Shown here piece after piece: positions 24,830 to 34,013 of a DNA stretch of 64,000 nucleotides. Within the stretch, counting starts at the first letter, position 1. Every line of letters starts with the position of its first letter. The DNA is taken from the NCBI RefSeq assembly GCF_030817195.1, contig NZ_JAUSYZ010000001.1, positions 3,348,001 through 3,412,000 on the forward strand, written 5' to 3'. The notes beneath the pieces are model-generated. The model saw only the letters and a program-made list of their open reading frames with translations, searched no databases and was not told the origin of the DNA. The DNA is from Arthrobacter globiformis. Its GTDB lineage: Bacteria; Actinomycetota; Actinomycetes; Actinomycetales; Micrococcaceae. The position numbers and the translations under genes were made by a program.

Positions 24830-27118
24830 GATGGCCACGCGGTCCGTGGACGTGTGCACACTGGCGGCCAGGATGTTCACGTGGTTCTCGGAGAGCACAC
24901 GCGTCACGTCGGACAGGAGGGACTTCCGGTCCAGAGCCTCTACCTGGATCTCGACGAGGAAGACGCTTGACTGCGTCGGCGCCCAGTCGACGTCGACGAT
25001 CCGGTCAGGCTGGTCCTTCAGGCCTGCCACGTTGGTGCAGTCCGTCCGGTGCACCGACACGCCCGAGCCGCGCGTGACGAAGCCGAGGATCGGGTCCGGC
25101 GGGACAGGCGTGCAACAGCGGGCCAGCTTCACCCAGACGTCGCCCACGCCGCGAACCACCACGCCCGAATCCGAGAACCGGGCCTTGCTGACCTGGGTGG
25201 GAATGCTGACTTCGGTGAGGTCATCATCGGGTGTTTCATTGCCGCCCAGGCTCTCCACGAGCTTTTCCATGACGGACTGCGCGGAGGTGTGGCCGTCGCC
25301 CACTCCGGCATACAGCCCGGAAATGTCGACGTACTTGAAGTCCTCGGCCACGGCGGCCAGCGCGTCGTGCGTCATGAGGCGCTGCAGCGGAAGGTTCTGC
25401 TTCCGCATGGCGCGGGTCAGCAGCTCCTTGCCGCGGTCTATCGCCTCTTCGCGGCGTTCCTTGCTGAACCACTGCCGGATCTTGTTTCGTGCCCGGGCGC
25501 TCTTGACGAAGTGCTGCCAGTCCTGGCTCGGGCCGGCGCCCTCGGCCTTCGAGGTGAAGATCTCCACCCAGTCGCCATGGTTGAGTTCGCTGTTGAGCGG
25601 CACGAGCTTGCCGTTGACCCGGGCTCCGATGGTGCGGTGGCCCACCTCGGTGTGCACGGCATAGGCGAAGTCCACCGGGGTGGAGCCGGCCGGCAGCGCC
25701 ATGACCTCGCCCTTGGGGGTGAACACGAACACTTCTCGGGCGTTGATCTCGAACCGGAGCGAGTCAAGGAACTCGCCGGGATCAGAGGTTTCCTGCTGCC
25801 AGTCCACCAGGGAGCGGAGCCAGCCCATGTCGCCGTCGCGCGGGCTGCCGGGTCCGGTTGCTGTCCGGTTCGGCTGGTCCTTGTACTTCCAGTGCGCGGC
25901 CACACCGTACTCGGCGCGGCGGTGCATCTCGTGCGTGCGGATCTGGATCTCAACCGGCTTGCCGCCGGGGCCGATCACCGTGGTGTGCAGGGATTGGTAC
26001 ATGTTGAACTTCGGCATCGCGATGTAGTCCTTGAACCGGCCAGGCAGCGGGTTCCAGCGCGAATGCAGGGTGCCCAAGGCGGCGTAACAGTCGCGGACCG
26101 AGTCCACCAGGACGCGGACGCCCATGAGGTCGTTGATGTCGTCGAAGTCCTTGTCCCGGACGATCATCTTTTGGTAGATCGAGTAATAGTGCTTTGGCCG
26201 GCCGGTGATCGTGGCCTTGATCCGGGCCGTGCGCAGATCGTCGGCGATCTGGTTCCGGATCACGCTGAGGCTCTTTTCGCGCTCCGGCGTGCGGTCCCCC
26301 ACCATGCGGACGATTTCCTCGTACACCTTGGGATAAAGCGCCGCGAAGGACAGGTCCTCGAGCTCCCACTTGATCGTGTTCATACCGAGCCGGTGCGCCA
26401 GGGGTGCGAAGATTTCCAGGGTTTCCCGGGCTTTGCGGGCCGAGGACTCGGCGGACACGAACCGCCACGTGCGCGCGTTGTGCAGCCTGTCCGCAAGTTT
26501 GATCATCAGGACCCGGATGTCCTTGGCCATGGCCACGACCATCTTGCGGACGGTCTCGGACTGGGCTGCCTCGCCGAAGCTGACCTTGTCCAGCTTGGTA
26601 ACGCCGTCAACCAGCATGGCGACTTCAGGCCCGAAATCCGCCCGGAGGTCCTCAAGGGTGTAGGGCGTGTCCTCCACGGTGTCGTGCAGCAGTGCCGCCG
26701 CCAGCGTGGTGCCGCTGAGTCCCAGCTCGGCGAGGATCGTCGCGACGGCGACGGGATGGGTGATGTAGGGGTCGCCGCTCTTGCGCTTCTGCCCGCGGTG
26801 GCTCTGCTCCGCGACCACGAAGGCACGCTGGATAAGGTCGAAGTCTTCCTTGGGGTTGTTCGCCCGGACGGTCCGCAGCAGCGGCTCCAGGATGGGCGAG
26901 TACGTCGCGGTGCTGCGGCCCGTCAGACGAGCCAGGCGGGATCTCGTGCGCTCACGCCGGCCCGGGAAAGTGGGCCGGACACCGGAGTTGTCCACGGGCA
27001 CACCGGGCGCCGGGCGCCCTGCAGCCACCAGACCAGTCTGCTGTCCCTGGCCCGGACCGTTGCCTCCGGCTGCCGTTGGCGCCGACGTCGAACCTTCTTC
27101 CAATGAAGTACCCCTCAC
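24710..27118 (-). CDS. relA: Bifunctional (p)ppGpp synthetase/hydrolase (Rsh)
   Basis: Makes and degrades the stringent-response alarmone. Domains in order: disordered N-terminus; HD hydrolase with GDPYITHPVAVA and LLHDTVEDT (about 130-165); synthetase with DFDDINDLMGVRVLV, KFNMYQSLHTTVIG and EYGVAAHWKYK (about 300-400); TGS (EVFVFTPKGEVMALPAGSTP, about 475-535); C-terminal ACT. Both active centres look complete. Start: GTG 27118 gives 802 residues, but TTG 27103 has AGGGG seven bases upstream and may be the true start. Follows secF after a terminator; M. tuberculosis has apt in between, absent here. Confidence 0.97.
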   Translation of the reverse strand: MRGTSLEEGSTSAPTAAGGNGPGQGQQTGLVAAGRPAPGVPVDNSGVRPTFPGRRERTRSRLARLTGRSTATYSPILEPLLRTVRANNPKEDFDLIQRAFVVAEQSHRGQKRKSGDPYITHPVAVATILAELGLSGTTLAAALLHDTVEDTPYTLEDLRADFGPEVAMLVDGVTKLDKVSFGEAAQSETVRKMVVAMAKDIRVLMIKLADRLHNARTWRFVSAESSARKARETLEIFAPLAHRLGMNTIKWELEDLSFAALYPKVYEEIVRMVGDRTPEREKSLSVIRNQIADDLRTARIKATITGRPKHYYSIYQKMIVRDKDFDDINDLMGVRVLVDSVRDCYAALGTLHSRWNPLPGRFKDYIAMPKFNMYQSLHTTVIGPGGKPVEIQIRTHEMHRRAEYGVAAHWKYKDQPNRTATGPGSPRDGDMGWLRSLVDWQQETSDPGEFLDSLRFEINAREVFVFTPKGEVMALPAGSTPVDFAYAVHTEVGHRTIGARVNGKLVPLNSELNHGDWVEIFTSKAEGAGPSQDWQHFVKSARARNKIRQWFSKERREEAIDRGKELLTRAMRKQNLPLQRLMTHDALAAVAEDFKYVDISGLYAGVGDGHTSAQSVMEKLVESLGGNETPDDDLTEVSIPTQVSKARFSDSGVVVRGVGDVWVKLARCCTPVPPDPILGFVTRGSGVSVHRTDCTNVAGLKDQPDRIVDVDWAPTQSSVFLVEIQVEALDRKSLLSDVTRVLSENHVNILAASVHTSTDRVAISKFAFEMGDPKYLSHVLSAVRRIDGVFDVYRTTGNRRRS

Positions 27119-27248
27119 GACCCGTTTAATTATCCCAGTCTATTCCCGCTCCGGGTCTACCGATAACCGCGTCCGTCACCAAAGCGCAGCCCGGTACAAA
27201 GCCCGGCACCTGGACGGCCCGACGCGACTAAGACAGGCGCTAACGCAA

Positions 27249-27283
27249 GGACCGGACGCCGTCGCGGTGACGGCATCCGGTCC
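27249..27283 (-). terminator. Terminator after secF
   Basis: On the minus strand a 15-bp stem GGACCGGATGCCGTC / GACGGCGTCCGGTCC with one G-U pair and a 5-base loop, followed by TTGCGTT. It lies 47 bases past the secF stop and would close the yajC-secD-secF transcript. Confidence 0.78.
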
Positions 27284-27330
27284 AAGGGCGGGGCTCTACG
27301 CTTTCGCGGGCGCCCCAGGCACTACACGCC

Positions 27331-28347
27331 CTAGGCTTTCGCGGGCTCGGCTGCTGCAGCCTTGGCGGCAGCATCAGCGCGGCGCTGCTGAACACGCTGG
27401 GCCTGCTTGACCAGTGGCGCCTCACCCTGGCGCAGCCAGGCATACATCGGGGCCGCAATGAAGATCGTCGCAGCCGTGCCGATCAGGATCCCGACAAACA
27501 GGGCCAGCGAAAGGTCGCGCAGGGTTCCCGCGCCCAGCAGGCCGGCCCCGATGAACAGGATCGCCCCGACCGGAAGGATGGCCACCATCATGGTGTTGAT
27601 GGAGCGGACCAGGGTCTGGTTGACGGCCAGGTTGACTTCTTCACCGAACGTCCGGCGCGTGGAGGAGTCGATATCGGCTGTGTTCTCACGGATCTTGTCG
27701 AACACCACCACGGTGTCATACAGCGAATAGCTAAGCACCGTCAGGAACCCGATGATCGCCGACGGCGTGACCTCGAAGTCGCTCAGGGCGTAGACACCGG
27801 CCGTAATGAACATCGTGACGAGCATGCCCACGATCGCCGAGAGGGACATCTTCCAGGTCCGGAAGTACAGGGCCATCAGGACCGTCGCGAGGGCAACGAA
27901 GACCACGAGGCCAATCAGGGCCTGCTTGGTGACGTCAGCTCCCCACGTGGGCCCGACAAAGGTGGAGGTCACCTCATTGTCAGTCACGCCGTAGGCCTTG
28001 GTGAGGCCCTCCTTGATCTTGAGGGTCTCGTCATCGGAGAGCTTGTCCGTCTGGATCCGCATGGTGGTTCCGGCGACGTTGGCGACGCGCGGCACGCTGC
28101 CGGGAACAACGTCGTGGACAGCCTTCTCGCCGACGGATGCTTCGGTGGTCTTGACGTTGGACACCGTGAACTCGGAACCGCCGCGGAACTCAATACCGAG
28201 GTTGAAGCCGCCCTTGACCGCCGGGATCAGGATGGACAGCGCAACCAGCACAGCGGCCACGGCGAACCATATCTTCTTGGACCCGACAAAGTCGTAGGAA
28301 CGCTTGCCCGTGTAGAGCTCGTTACCAAATTTCGCGAAACTGGACAT
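27331..28347 (-). CDS. secF: Protein translocase subunit SecF
   Basis: Membrane subunit that, with SecD, uses proton flow to pull exported proteins through SecYEG. 338 residues with six predicted helices: the first at about 27-45, a periplasmic part with GIEFRGGSEFTV (D1 motif), and the cluster of five from about 155 including TVLSYSLYDTVVVFDKIREN and LVRSINTMM. The ATG overlaps the SecD stop by one base (TAATG), so translation is coupled. Confidence 0.97.
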   Translation of the reverse strand: MSSFAKFGNELYTGKRSYDFVGSKKIWFAVAAVLVALSILIPAVKGGFNLGIEFRGGSEFTVSNVKTTEASVGEKAVHDVVPGSVPRVANVAGTTMRIQTDKLSDDETLKIKEGLTKAYGVTDNEVTSTFVGPTWGADVTKQALIGLVVFVALATVLMALYFRTWKMSLSAIVGMLVTMFITAGVYALSDFEVTPSAIIGFLTVLSYSLYDTVVVFDKIRENTADIDSSTRRTFGEEVNLAVNQTLVRSINTMMVAILPVGAILFIGAGLLGAGTLRDLSLALFVGILIGTAATIFIAAPMYAWLRQGEAPLVKQAQRVQQRRADAAAKAAAAEPAKA

Positions 28348-30104
28348 TACTTGCCCTCCTTGGCCGGGCCCTTGGAGGAACCGGCGAGCTGCTCCTGCTG
28401 CTCCGCGCGGCGGCGTTCAGCGATGGTCATCCGGCGCTCAGCCTCAGCCGCGGCGCCGGTGTTCTTGGCGCGCACCACTGACGGCTTGTCCTCGGGACTG
28501 CGGAGCCTGCCGGCGCCGCGATAGAGCGGCACCGCGCCGAGACGCTCAGGGTCAAGGCCGGAGAACTTGTGGCCTTCGCCGAAGAACCGGGTCCTGGCCA
28601 GCTGCTGCAGCGTGGGGTGGGTGAACATGAAGACGACGATGAGGTCGGCGATGGCGGTCAGGCCGAGCGTGAAGGCAAAGCCCCGCACGTTGCCGACAGC
28701 CACGAAGTACAGCACCAGTGCAGCCAGGAGGTTGACCGCCTTGGATGCCAGGACGGTCCGCTTGGCCCGCTTCCAGCCGTTCTCCACCGCCGACACCAGG
28801 CCGCGGCCTTCGCGGAGCTCATCACGGATGCGTTCGAAGTACACGATGAACGAGTCCGCTGTCTGGCCGATGGCCACGATGAGGCCGGCAACACCGGCGA
28901 GGGACAGCCGGTAGTTTTCGGTCCAGCCCAGAATGGCAATCGCCAGGTACGTCAGTGCGCCAGCCACCACGAGGGAAAGAATGGTGACGAAGCCCAGCGC
29001 CCGGTATTGGAACAGCGAGTAGACAACCACCAGCAGCAGGCCGATCAGGCCCGCGAGGAGGCCCATCCGGAGCTGCTCACCACCGAGGGTGGCGGAGATC
29101 TGCTGCTCGCTCTGGATGTCGAAGCTGATGGGCAGAGCACCGAACCGAAGCTGGTCGGACAGCGCCTTGGCGGACTGTTCCGTGAAGCCGCCGGTAATCT
29201 GCGGGCGGCCGTCGGTGATCACGGCCTGGGACCGGGGGGCCGAAATGACCTGGTCATCCAGGACGATGGCGAACTGCGACTTGGGATCGCTGCCGGTCTC
29301 ACCGCCTGCAGCAACGTAGAACTGGTTGAGGCGTTCGGTGACCGTCTTGAACTTGGCCGTCCCCTCCGCGTTGAACTGGATGTTCACAGCCCATTCGTTG
29401 GTGACGGCACCTTGGGCGCCCTGCTGGAGCTGGAACGTCGAGCCCTGGATCTCCACACCCTTGACCTCGACCGGACCCAGGATGTACTTGATCGCTGGCG
29501 TCTGGTCCGTGGCAGGCTCGCAGGTGACCAGCGGCTTGGCCGGGTCGGATCGTTCCTGCTTGTCCTGGGCCGGGTTGTCACAGTCAAGGGCTTCGAACTG
29601 CTTCTGGACGTCCGCGGTAATCCAGTTCGAATCGCTGGCGTTCGTCGGTTTGGCCGTCGGCTTCGGCAGCTGGGCAGCAGGTGTCCGCTCGGCGGCAGGA
29701 ACCGCTGCCCCGGCGCCCGTGACGAGGACGGGGCGGAAGTTCATGTCCGCGGAGGCCTGGATGAGGGCGCGGGTCTCCGTGGACGGGGTGCCGGGAAGGC
29801 TCACCACCACGTTGCGGCCGGACTGCGTGCTGATCTCAGCCTCAGCGACACCGGAGCCGTCCACACGCTGGCGGATGATGGCCACCGCCTGGTTGAGCTG
29901 CTCCTCGTTGATGTCCGAGCCACCCTCAACCTTGGGTGCCAGGATCATCTGGGTGCCGCCCTCGAGGTCAAGGGCAAGCTTCGGGCTCCAGCTGGCAACC
30001 CCGGACATTGTGCCGCCCGCAAGGACGGCCGTCATGGCAGCCAGGATTACGCCAAGCCAGACCAGCACCCGAAGGGATGGTTTATTGCGGCCAGTTCGTG
30101 CCAT
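28347..30104 (-). CDS. secD: Protein translocase subunit SecD
   Basis: 585 residues. An N-terminal helix (about 10-30) is followed by LALDLEGGTQMIL (D1 motif), a large extracytoplasmic P1 region with a Pro/Ala-rich insert around 120-180, then the RND-type membrane bundle: LGGEQLRMGLLAGLIGLLLV, GVAGLIVAIGQTADSFIVYFERIRDEL and the TLGLTAIADLIVVFMFTHP end. Proton-relay aspartate is in the usual ADSFIVYFERI context. The cytoplasmic tail is basic and charged. Confidence 0.97.
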   Translation of the reverse strand: MARTGRNKPSLRVLVWLGVILAAMTAVLAGGTMSGVASWSPKLALDLEGGTQMILAPKVEGGSDINEEQLNQAVAIIRQRVDGSGVAEAEISTQSGRNVVVSLPGTPSTETRALIQASADMNFRPVLVTGAGAAVPAAERTPAAQLPKPTAKPTNASDSNWITADVQKQFEALDCDNPAQDKQERSDPAKPLVTCEPATDQTPAIKYILGPVEVKGVEIQGSTFQLQQGAQGAVTNEWAVNIQFNAEGTAKFKTVTERLNQFYVAAGGETGSDPKSQFAIVLDDQVISAPRSQAVITDGRPQITGGFTEQSAKALSDQLRFGALPISFDIQSEQQISATLGGEQLRMGLLAGLIGLLLVVVYSLFQYRALGFVTILSLVVAGALTYLAIAILGWTENYRLSLAGVAGLIVAIGQTADSFIVYFERIRDELREGRGLVSAVENGWKRAKRTVLASKAVNLLAALVLYFVAVGNVRGFAFTLGLTAIADLIVVFMFTHPTLQQLARTRFFGEGHKFSGLDPERLGAVPLYRGAGRLRSPEDKPSVVRAKNTGAAAEAERRMTIAERRRAEQQEQLAGSSKGPAKEGK

Positions 30105-30204
30105 TGCCTATCTTTCTATTAATTGCGGAGGGCCGCCGGAGCGAGCTTTGTCGCACCCGGCGGCTCCGCAGCCGTAGACAGCTGTGCTGCGCGGAAGCGG
30201 CGGA

Positions 30205-30657
30205 CTAGAAGTCCTTCTTGCCCTCGTCATTGAGGCGCTTGAGGGTTTCGTCCGGAGTCTCGTCGGCCCTGCCGGCCTTGGCCTCAGGGGCCAGCGGTTC
30301 CTCGGCCGTCAGTGCTGACGCGTCGTCGGGAACGGCCTGGGTCTCGGCGGCGGGTTCCACGATCTTGTTCACCGCCTGGCGGTGGACGGTGGCCAGGTTG
30401 CCGGGCGAGAGCTCCAAGACAACCTTGTTCTCCGCCTCATCAATCGACACGATGCGGCCGAACAGTCCGAAGCTGGTCATGACCTCGATGCCGGGAGCGA
30501 ACTCCGACTGCAGCTTGGCCTGCTGCTGCTGGGTCTTCTTGTTGCGGCGGAACATCATGAAGATGAAAACGCCGAGCATGACGAACAGCAGAATGGTCAT
30601 GATGTCGATGCCGCCGCCGGCCTGCGGCTGGGCCTGGGCACTAATATGTCCGAACAA
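30205..30657 (-). CDS. yajC: Preprotein translocase subunit YajC
   Basis: 150-residue single-span protein associated with SecDF. Hydrophobic helix at about 17-38 (DIMTILLFVMLGVFIFMMF), then RRNKKTQQQQAKLQSEFAPG and the conserved EVMTSFGLFGRIVSIDEAENKVVLELSPG. An acidic C-terminal extension (about 100-150) is typical of Micrococcaceae. First of the yajC-secD-secF run, 100 bases ahead of SecD and 177 bases downstream of ruvB. Confidence 0.95.
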   Translation of the reverse strand: MFGHISAQAQPQAGGGIDIMTILLFVMLGVFIFMMFRRNKKTQQQQAKLQSEFAPGIEVMTSFGLFGRIVSIDEAENKVVLELSPGNLATVHRQAVNKIVEPAAETQAVPDDASALTAEEPLAPEAKAGRADETPDETLKRLNDEGKKDF

Positions 30658-30834
30658 GTGAAGTTCCGTTCTGTACTTGCGTAGCTGGTTGACAGCGACG
30701 TCCGCTTTGCGCCGCGCTGCCCGCCCAGACGCGGGAGACCGGCCGCAGGCGGCCCGCCGTAGCGGGACACGGAAACAAAGCCCGGACGTGCCGAGCGTCT
30801 TTCCAGTCTAGAGGGAAAAGCTGGGAAGGCGCTG

Positions 30835-31923
30835 CTACTGGGTGCTGGAAACCCATTCGGATGACGATTCTTCGTCGTCCGGCCGGGCCTCGAAAAGATC
30901 CAGGGTTTCCTGGCCAAAGACCCCCGCCGGTACGGCCAGCCCCAGGTGGGTCCAGGCCGGTGCCATGGCGATCCTGCCCCTCGGCGTCCTGCCCAGCAGC
31001 CCCTCCCGGACCAGATACGGCTCGGCGACCGTCTCCACGGTCTCCGGCTCCTCCCCCACGGCGATGGCCAGGGTGGACAGGCCCACGGGGCCGCCGCCGA
31101 ATTTGGTGATCAGCGCCTCCAGCACTGACCGGTCCAGCCGGTCCAGCCCGCGCTTGTCCACTTCGTACATGTCCAGCGCGGCGGAGGCGGAACGGGCGTC
31201 AATCTGTTCGATCCCGTGGACCAGCGCCCAGTCCCGGACCCGCCGCAGCAGCCGGTTGGCGATGCGGGGGGTGCCGCGTGACCGTCCGGCGATCTCAGTA
31301 AATCCGGCCGAATTGACCTTCAGGTCCAGGAGGCCGGCGGACCTGCGCAGCACCAGCTCCAGCTCCTCCACCGAATAAAACTCCAGGTGGCCCGTGAACC
31401 CGAACCGGTCCCGGAGCGGACCGGGCAGGAGTCCGGCACGCGTGGTGGCACCCACCAGCGTGAAGGGCGGCAGCTCCAACGGAATGGCCGTGGCGCCGGC
31501 GCCCTTGCCCACCACGATGTCAACGCGGAAGTCCTCCATGGCCATGTAGAGCATTTCCTCGGCCGGACGGGACATCCGGTGGATTTCGTCCAGGAAAAGG
31601 ACTTCACCCTCAGACAACGAGGAAAGTATGGCGGCGAGGTCGCCGGCGTGCTGGATGGCCGGACCGCTGCTGATCCGCAGCGGCGCATTCATTTCGGCCG
31701 CAACGATCATGGCGAGCGTGGTCTTGCCGAGGCCGGGGGGTCCGGAAAAAAGGACGTGGTCGGCGCTGCGCCCGCGCATCCGGGATGCCTTCAATACGAG
31801 GGAGAGCTGTTTGCGGACCCTGTGCTGGCCCACGAAGTCATCGAGGTTCTTGGGCCGGAGCGCCGCCTCGATGGCCCGCTCCTCCGGCTCTTCTCCCCCG
31901 GCGACCAGGGACGGCTCAGCCAC
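30835..31923 (-). CDS. ruvB: Holliday junction branch-migration ATPase RuvB
   Basis: 362 residues. AAA+ motor of the RuvABC resolvasome: Walker A GPPGLGKT (about 61-68), Walker B FLDEIHRM, sensor 1 GATTRAG, Arg finger region PLRDRFG, and the winged helix DNA-binding domain RTPRGRIAMAP. GTG at 31923 overlaps the ruvA stop by eight bases (GTGGCTGA), so RuvA and RuvB are translationally coupled. Confidence 0.98.
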   Translation of the reverse strand: MAEPSLVAGGEEPEERAIEAALRPKNLDDFVGQHRVRKQLSLVLKASRMRGRSADHVLFSGPPGLGKTTLAMIVAAEMNAPLRISSGPAIQHAGDLAAILSSLSEGEVLFLDEIHRMSRPAEEMLYMAMEDFRVDIVVGKGAGATAIPLELPPFTLVGATTRAGLLPGPLRDRFGFTGHLEFYSVEELELVLRRSAGLLDLKVNSAGFTEIAGRSRGTPRIANRLLRRVRDWALVHGIEQIDARSASAALDMYEVDKRGLDRLDRSVLEALITKFGGGPVGLSTLAIAVGEEPETVETVAEPYLVREGLLGRTPRGRIAMAPAWTHLGLAVPAGVFGQETLDLFEARPDDEESSSEWVSSTQ

Positions 31924-32563
31924 GGCTGCCTACCCTGTTGCCCGCCCGGGCGCCATCCTGGCCCAGCCAGCGCAACGTGGTGCGCAGGATCTCGGCAACG
32001 TTGCCTTCGCCGGCAAGTTCCGGCGCATCTGCCAGGGCCTTGTCGATGCTGCCCGTGGCGTCCTTTTCGGACCAGCCCAGGCTGGTCATGGCGGCCACAA
32101 CCTGCGGCTTCCAGACGCCTTCCGATGACGCAGCCGGCGCTCCCGCGGGAGCCGCCGTGCCGTGTGGAACCAGTTTCCCGGCGAGTTCCAGCACGATGCG
32201 CCCGGCAACCTTCGGGCCGATGCCGGGGACCTTGGTGAACGTCTTGCTGTCGCCGGTGTGCGCCGCGACCCGGATGGCCTCTGGATCGTGCACCGCGAGG
32301 ACCGCGAGGGCGAGCCGCGGACCCACTCCGCTGACACTGAGCAGAACGTCGAAAACTTCCCGTTCGTCGTCGCTCGCGAAGCCGAACAGGGTCAGGGAGT
32401 CCTCGCGGACGATCAGGGAGGTAAAAAGCTTCCCCTCTTCGCCGGTCCGCAGCTTGCTGAGCGTCTGGGGCGTCGCATAGACACTCATGCCCGCGCCGTT
32501 GAGGTCGATGACGGCGGTGGACAGTCCGACGTGCGCCACGGTTCCGCGGAGAAAACTAATCAA
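31916..32563 (-). CDS. ruvA: Holliday junction DNA-binding protein RuvA
   Basis: 215 residues. N-terminal OB fold (MISFLRGTVAHVGLSTAVIDLNGAG-like), two helix-hairpin-helix motifs (LLSVSGVGPRLALAVL and FTKVPGIGPKVAGRIVLEL), a flexible linker and the C-terminal RuvB-binding domain (AAMTSLGWSEKDATGSIDKAL). Preceded by ruvC with 81 bases between. Confidence 0.97.
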   Translation of the reverse strand: MISFLRGTVAHVGLSTAVIDLNGAGMSVYATPQTLSKLRTGEEGKLFTSLIVREDSLTLFGFASDDEREVFDVLLSVSGVGPRLALAVLAVHDPEAIRVAAHTGDSKTFTKVPGIGPKVAGRIVLELAGKLVPHGTAAPAGAPAASSEGVWKPQVVAAMTSLGWSEKDATGSIDKALADAPELAGEGNVAEILRTTLRWLGQDGARAGNRVGSRG

Positions 32564-32644
32564 GGCCGGGGCTCCTGAACTTGCGCCGGCAAAAACCGAC
32601 TATCCGAACATATCTACGAATACCCTAGCAAGGCCCGGCAACAT

Positions 32645-33223
32645 TCAGCGCGCGCGGCGCGCCTTCGCCTCAGCCTCGGCCCAGGCGCGCTGCGCCGGAG
32701 TCAGTGACTGGCTGCCGGGACCGGTGGTGGCTACACTGGCGCCGCTGCCTGCCCGCCACGCGTGCGTGATGGCGAGGGCCAGGGCGTCCGCCGCGTCCGC
32801 GGGACGCGGCGGAGCATCGAGCCGGAGAATCTTCGTGACCAGCTTGGTGACCGCTTCCTTGTTCGAGGATCCGCTGCCCGTCACCGCCGCCTTGACCTCC
32901 GACGGCGTGTGCAAAGCCACCGGAATGCCGCGCCGGGCCGCGGCGGCAATCACGACGCCGGAGGCCTGGGCAACGCCCATGACCGTGCTGACGTTGAGCT
33001 GCGAGAAGACCCGTTCCACCGCGAGCACGTGGGGCTCGTATCGGTCGAGCCAGTCGTCGATGGCGAGGGCGATCACGAGCAGCCGCTGATCGAGCGTTTC
33101 CTCGGGTGACGTTCCCACCACGCCGACGGCCACCATGGTGGCCCGGCGATTCTTTTCGACGTCCACTACGCCGATGCCGCAGCGGGTCAGCCCGGGGTCT
33201 ATTCCCAGTACGCGCAGCGTCAC
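32645..33223 (-). CDS. ruvC: Crossover junction endodeoxyribonuclease RuvC
   Basis: Resolves Holliday junctions. Acidic catalytic residues sit in LGIDPGLTRCG, LAVERVFSQ and DAADALALAITH. Start: GTG 33223 (MTLRVLGIDPG) has GGGGCGG six bases upstream; a TTG six bases earlier (33229) is possible but worse placed. About 192 residues, with a short basic Ala/Arg tail. 31 bases after yebC. Confidence 0.97.
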   Translation of the reverse strand: MTLRVLGIDPGLTRCGIGVVDVEKNRRATMVAVGVVGTSPEETLDQRLLVIALAIDDWLDRYEPHVLAVERVFSQLNVSTVMGVAQASGVVIAAAARRGIPVALHTPSEVKAAVTGSGSSNKEAVTKLVTKILRLDAPPRPADAADALALAITHAWRAGSGASVATTGPGSQSLTPAQRAWAEAEAKARRAR

Positions 33224-33254
33224 GTGCAACCGCCCCGGTCCGCCACGCGGAATA

Positions 33255-34010
33255 TCACTCGGCTTCCAGTGCTGCCTGAACTTCGTCGCTGAGGTCAGCG
33301 TTGCTGTAGACGTTCTGGACGTCGTCGAGGTCCTCGAGGGCGTCTACGAGCTTCATGAACTTCTTGGCGGCGTCAAGGTCCAGCGGCACCTCCATGGAGG
33401 GCACGAACTCGGCCTCGTCGGTGTCGTAGTCGATGCCGGCTTCCTTGAGCGCATCGCGGACAGCCTGCAGGTCCTTCGGGTCCGAGTGGATCTCGAAGGT
33501 GTCCCCGTTGTCCTTGACTTCCTCGGCGCCGGCATCCAGCACGGCCATGAGGACGTCGTCCTCGGTGAGGTCGTTCTTGGGCAGGGTGACAACGCCCTTG
33601 CGGGTGAAGAGGTAGCTCACGGAGCCGGGGTCAGCAATGGTGCCGCCGTTGCGGGAGATGGCCAGCCGGACCTCGGATGCGGCACGGTTCTTGTTGTCGG
33701 TAAGGCACTCGATCAGCAGCGCGGAGCCCTGCGGGCCGCGGCATTCGTACATGATCTCCGTGTAGTCCACGACCTCGCCGGTGAGCCCGGCGCCGCGCTT
33801 GATGGCGCGGTCGATGTTGTCGTTCGGAACCGACGTCTTCTTGGCCTTGGTGACGGCGAGTTCGAGTCCGGGGTTTCCCGCGAGGTCCGGGCCGCCCATG
33901 CGGGCCGCGACTTCGATGTTCTTGATCAGCTTGGCGAACGACTTTGCCCGGCGGCTATCAATGATGGCCTTTTTGTGCTTGGTCGTTGCCCATTTGGAGT
34001 GGCCTGACAT
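33255..34010 (-). CDS. YebC/PmpR family transcriptional/translation regulator
   Basis: 251 residues; near-universal family starting MSGHSKWATTKHKKA with the typical middle DRAIKRGAGL and YECRGPQGSALLIECLTDNKNRA, and end EDLDDVQNVYSNAD. Family members bind DNA as regulators, and some have more recently been linked to polyproline translation. Sits four bases from the pdxT stop and upstream of ruvC, the usual actinobacterial order. Confidence 0.95.
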   Translation of the reverse strand: MSGHSKWATTKHKKAIIDSRRAKSFAKLIKNIEVAARMGGPDLAGNPGLELAVTKAKKTSVPNDNIDRAIKRGAGLTGEVVDYTEIMYECRGPQGSALLIECLTDNKNRAASEVRLAISRNGGTIADPGSVSYLFTRKGVVTLPKNDLTEDDVLMAVLDAGAEEVKDNGDTFEIHSDPKDLQAVRDALKEAGIDYDTDEAEFVPSMEVPLDLDAAKKFMKLVDALEDLDDVQNVYSNADLSDEVQAALEAE

Positions 34011-34013
34011 GCT

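Noticed and set aside
27119..27330. tRNA gene in the relA-secF gap
   Set aside because: The paired segments form a simple terminator hairpin; no cloverleaf or TPsiC arm is seen.
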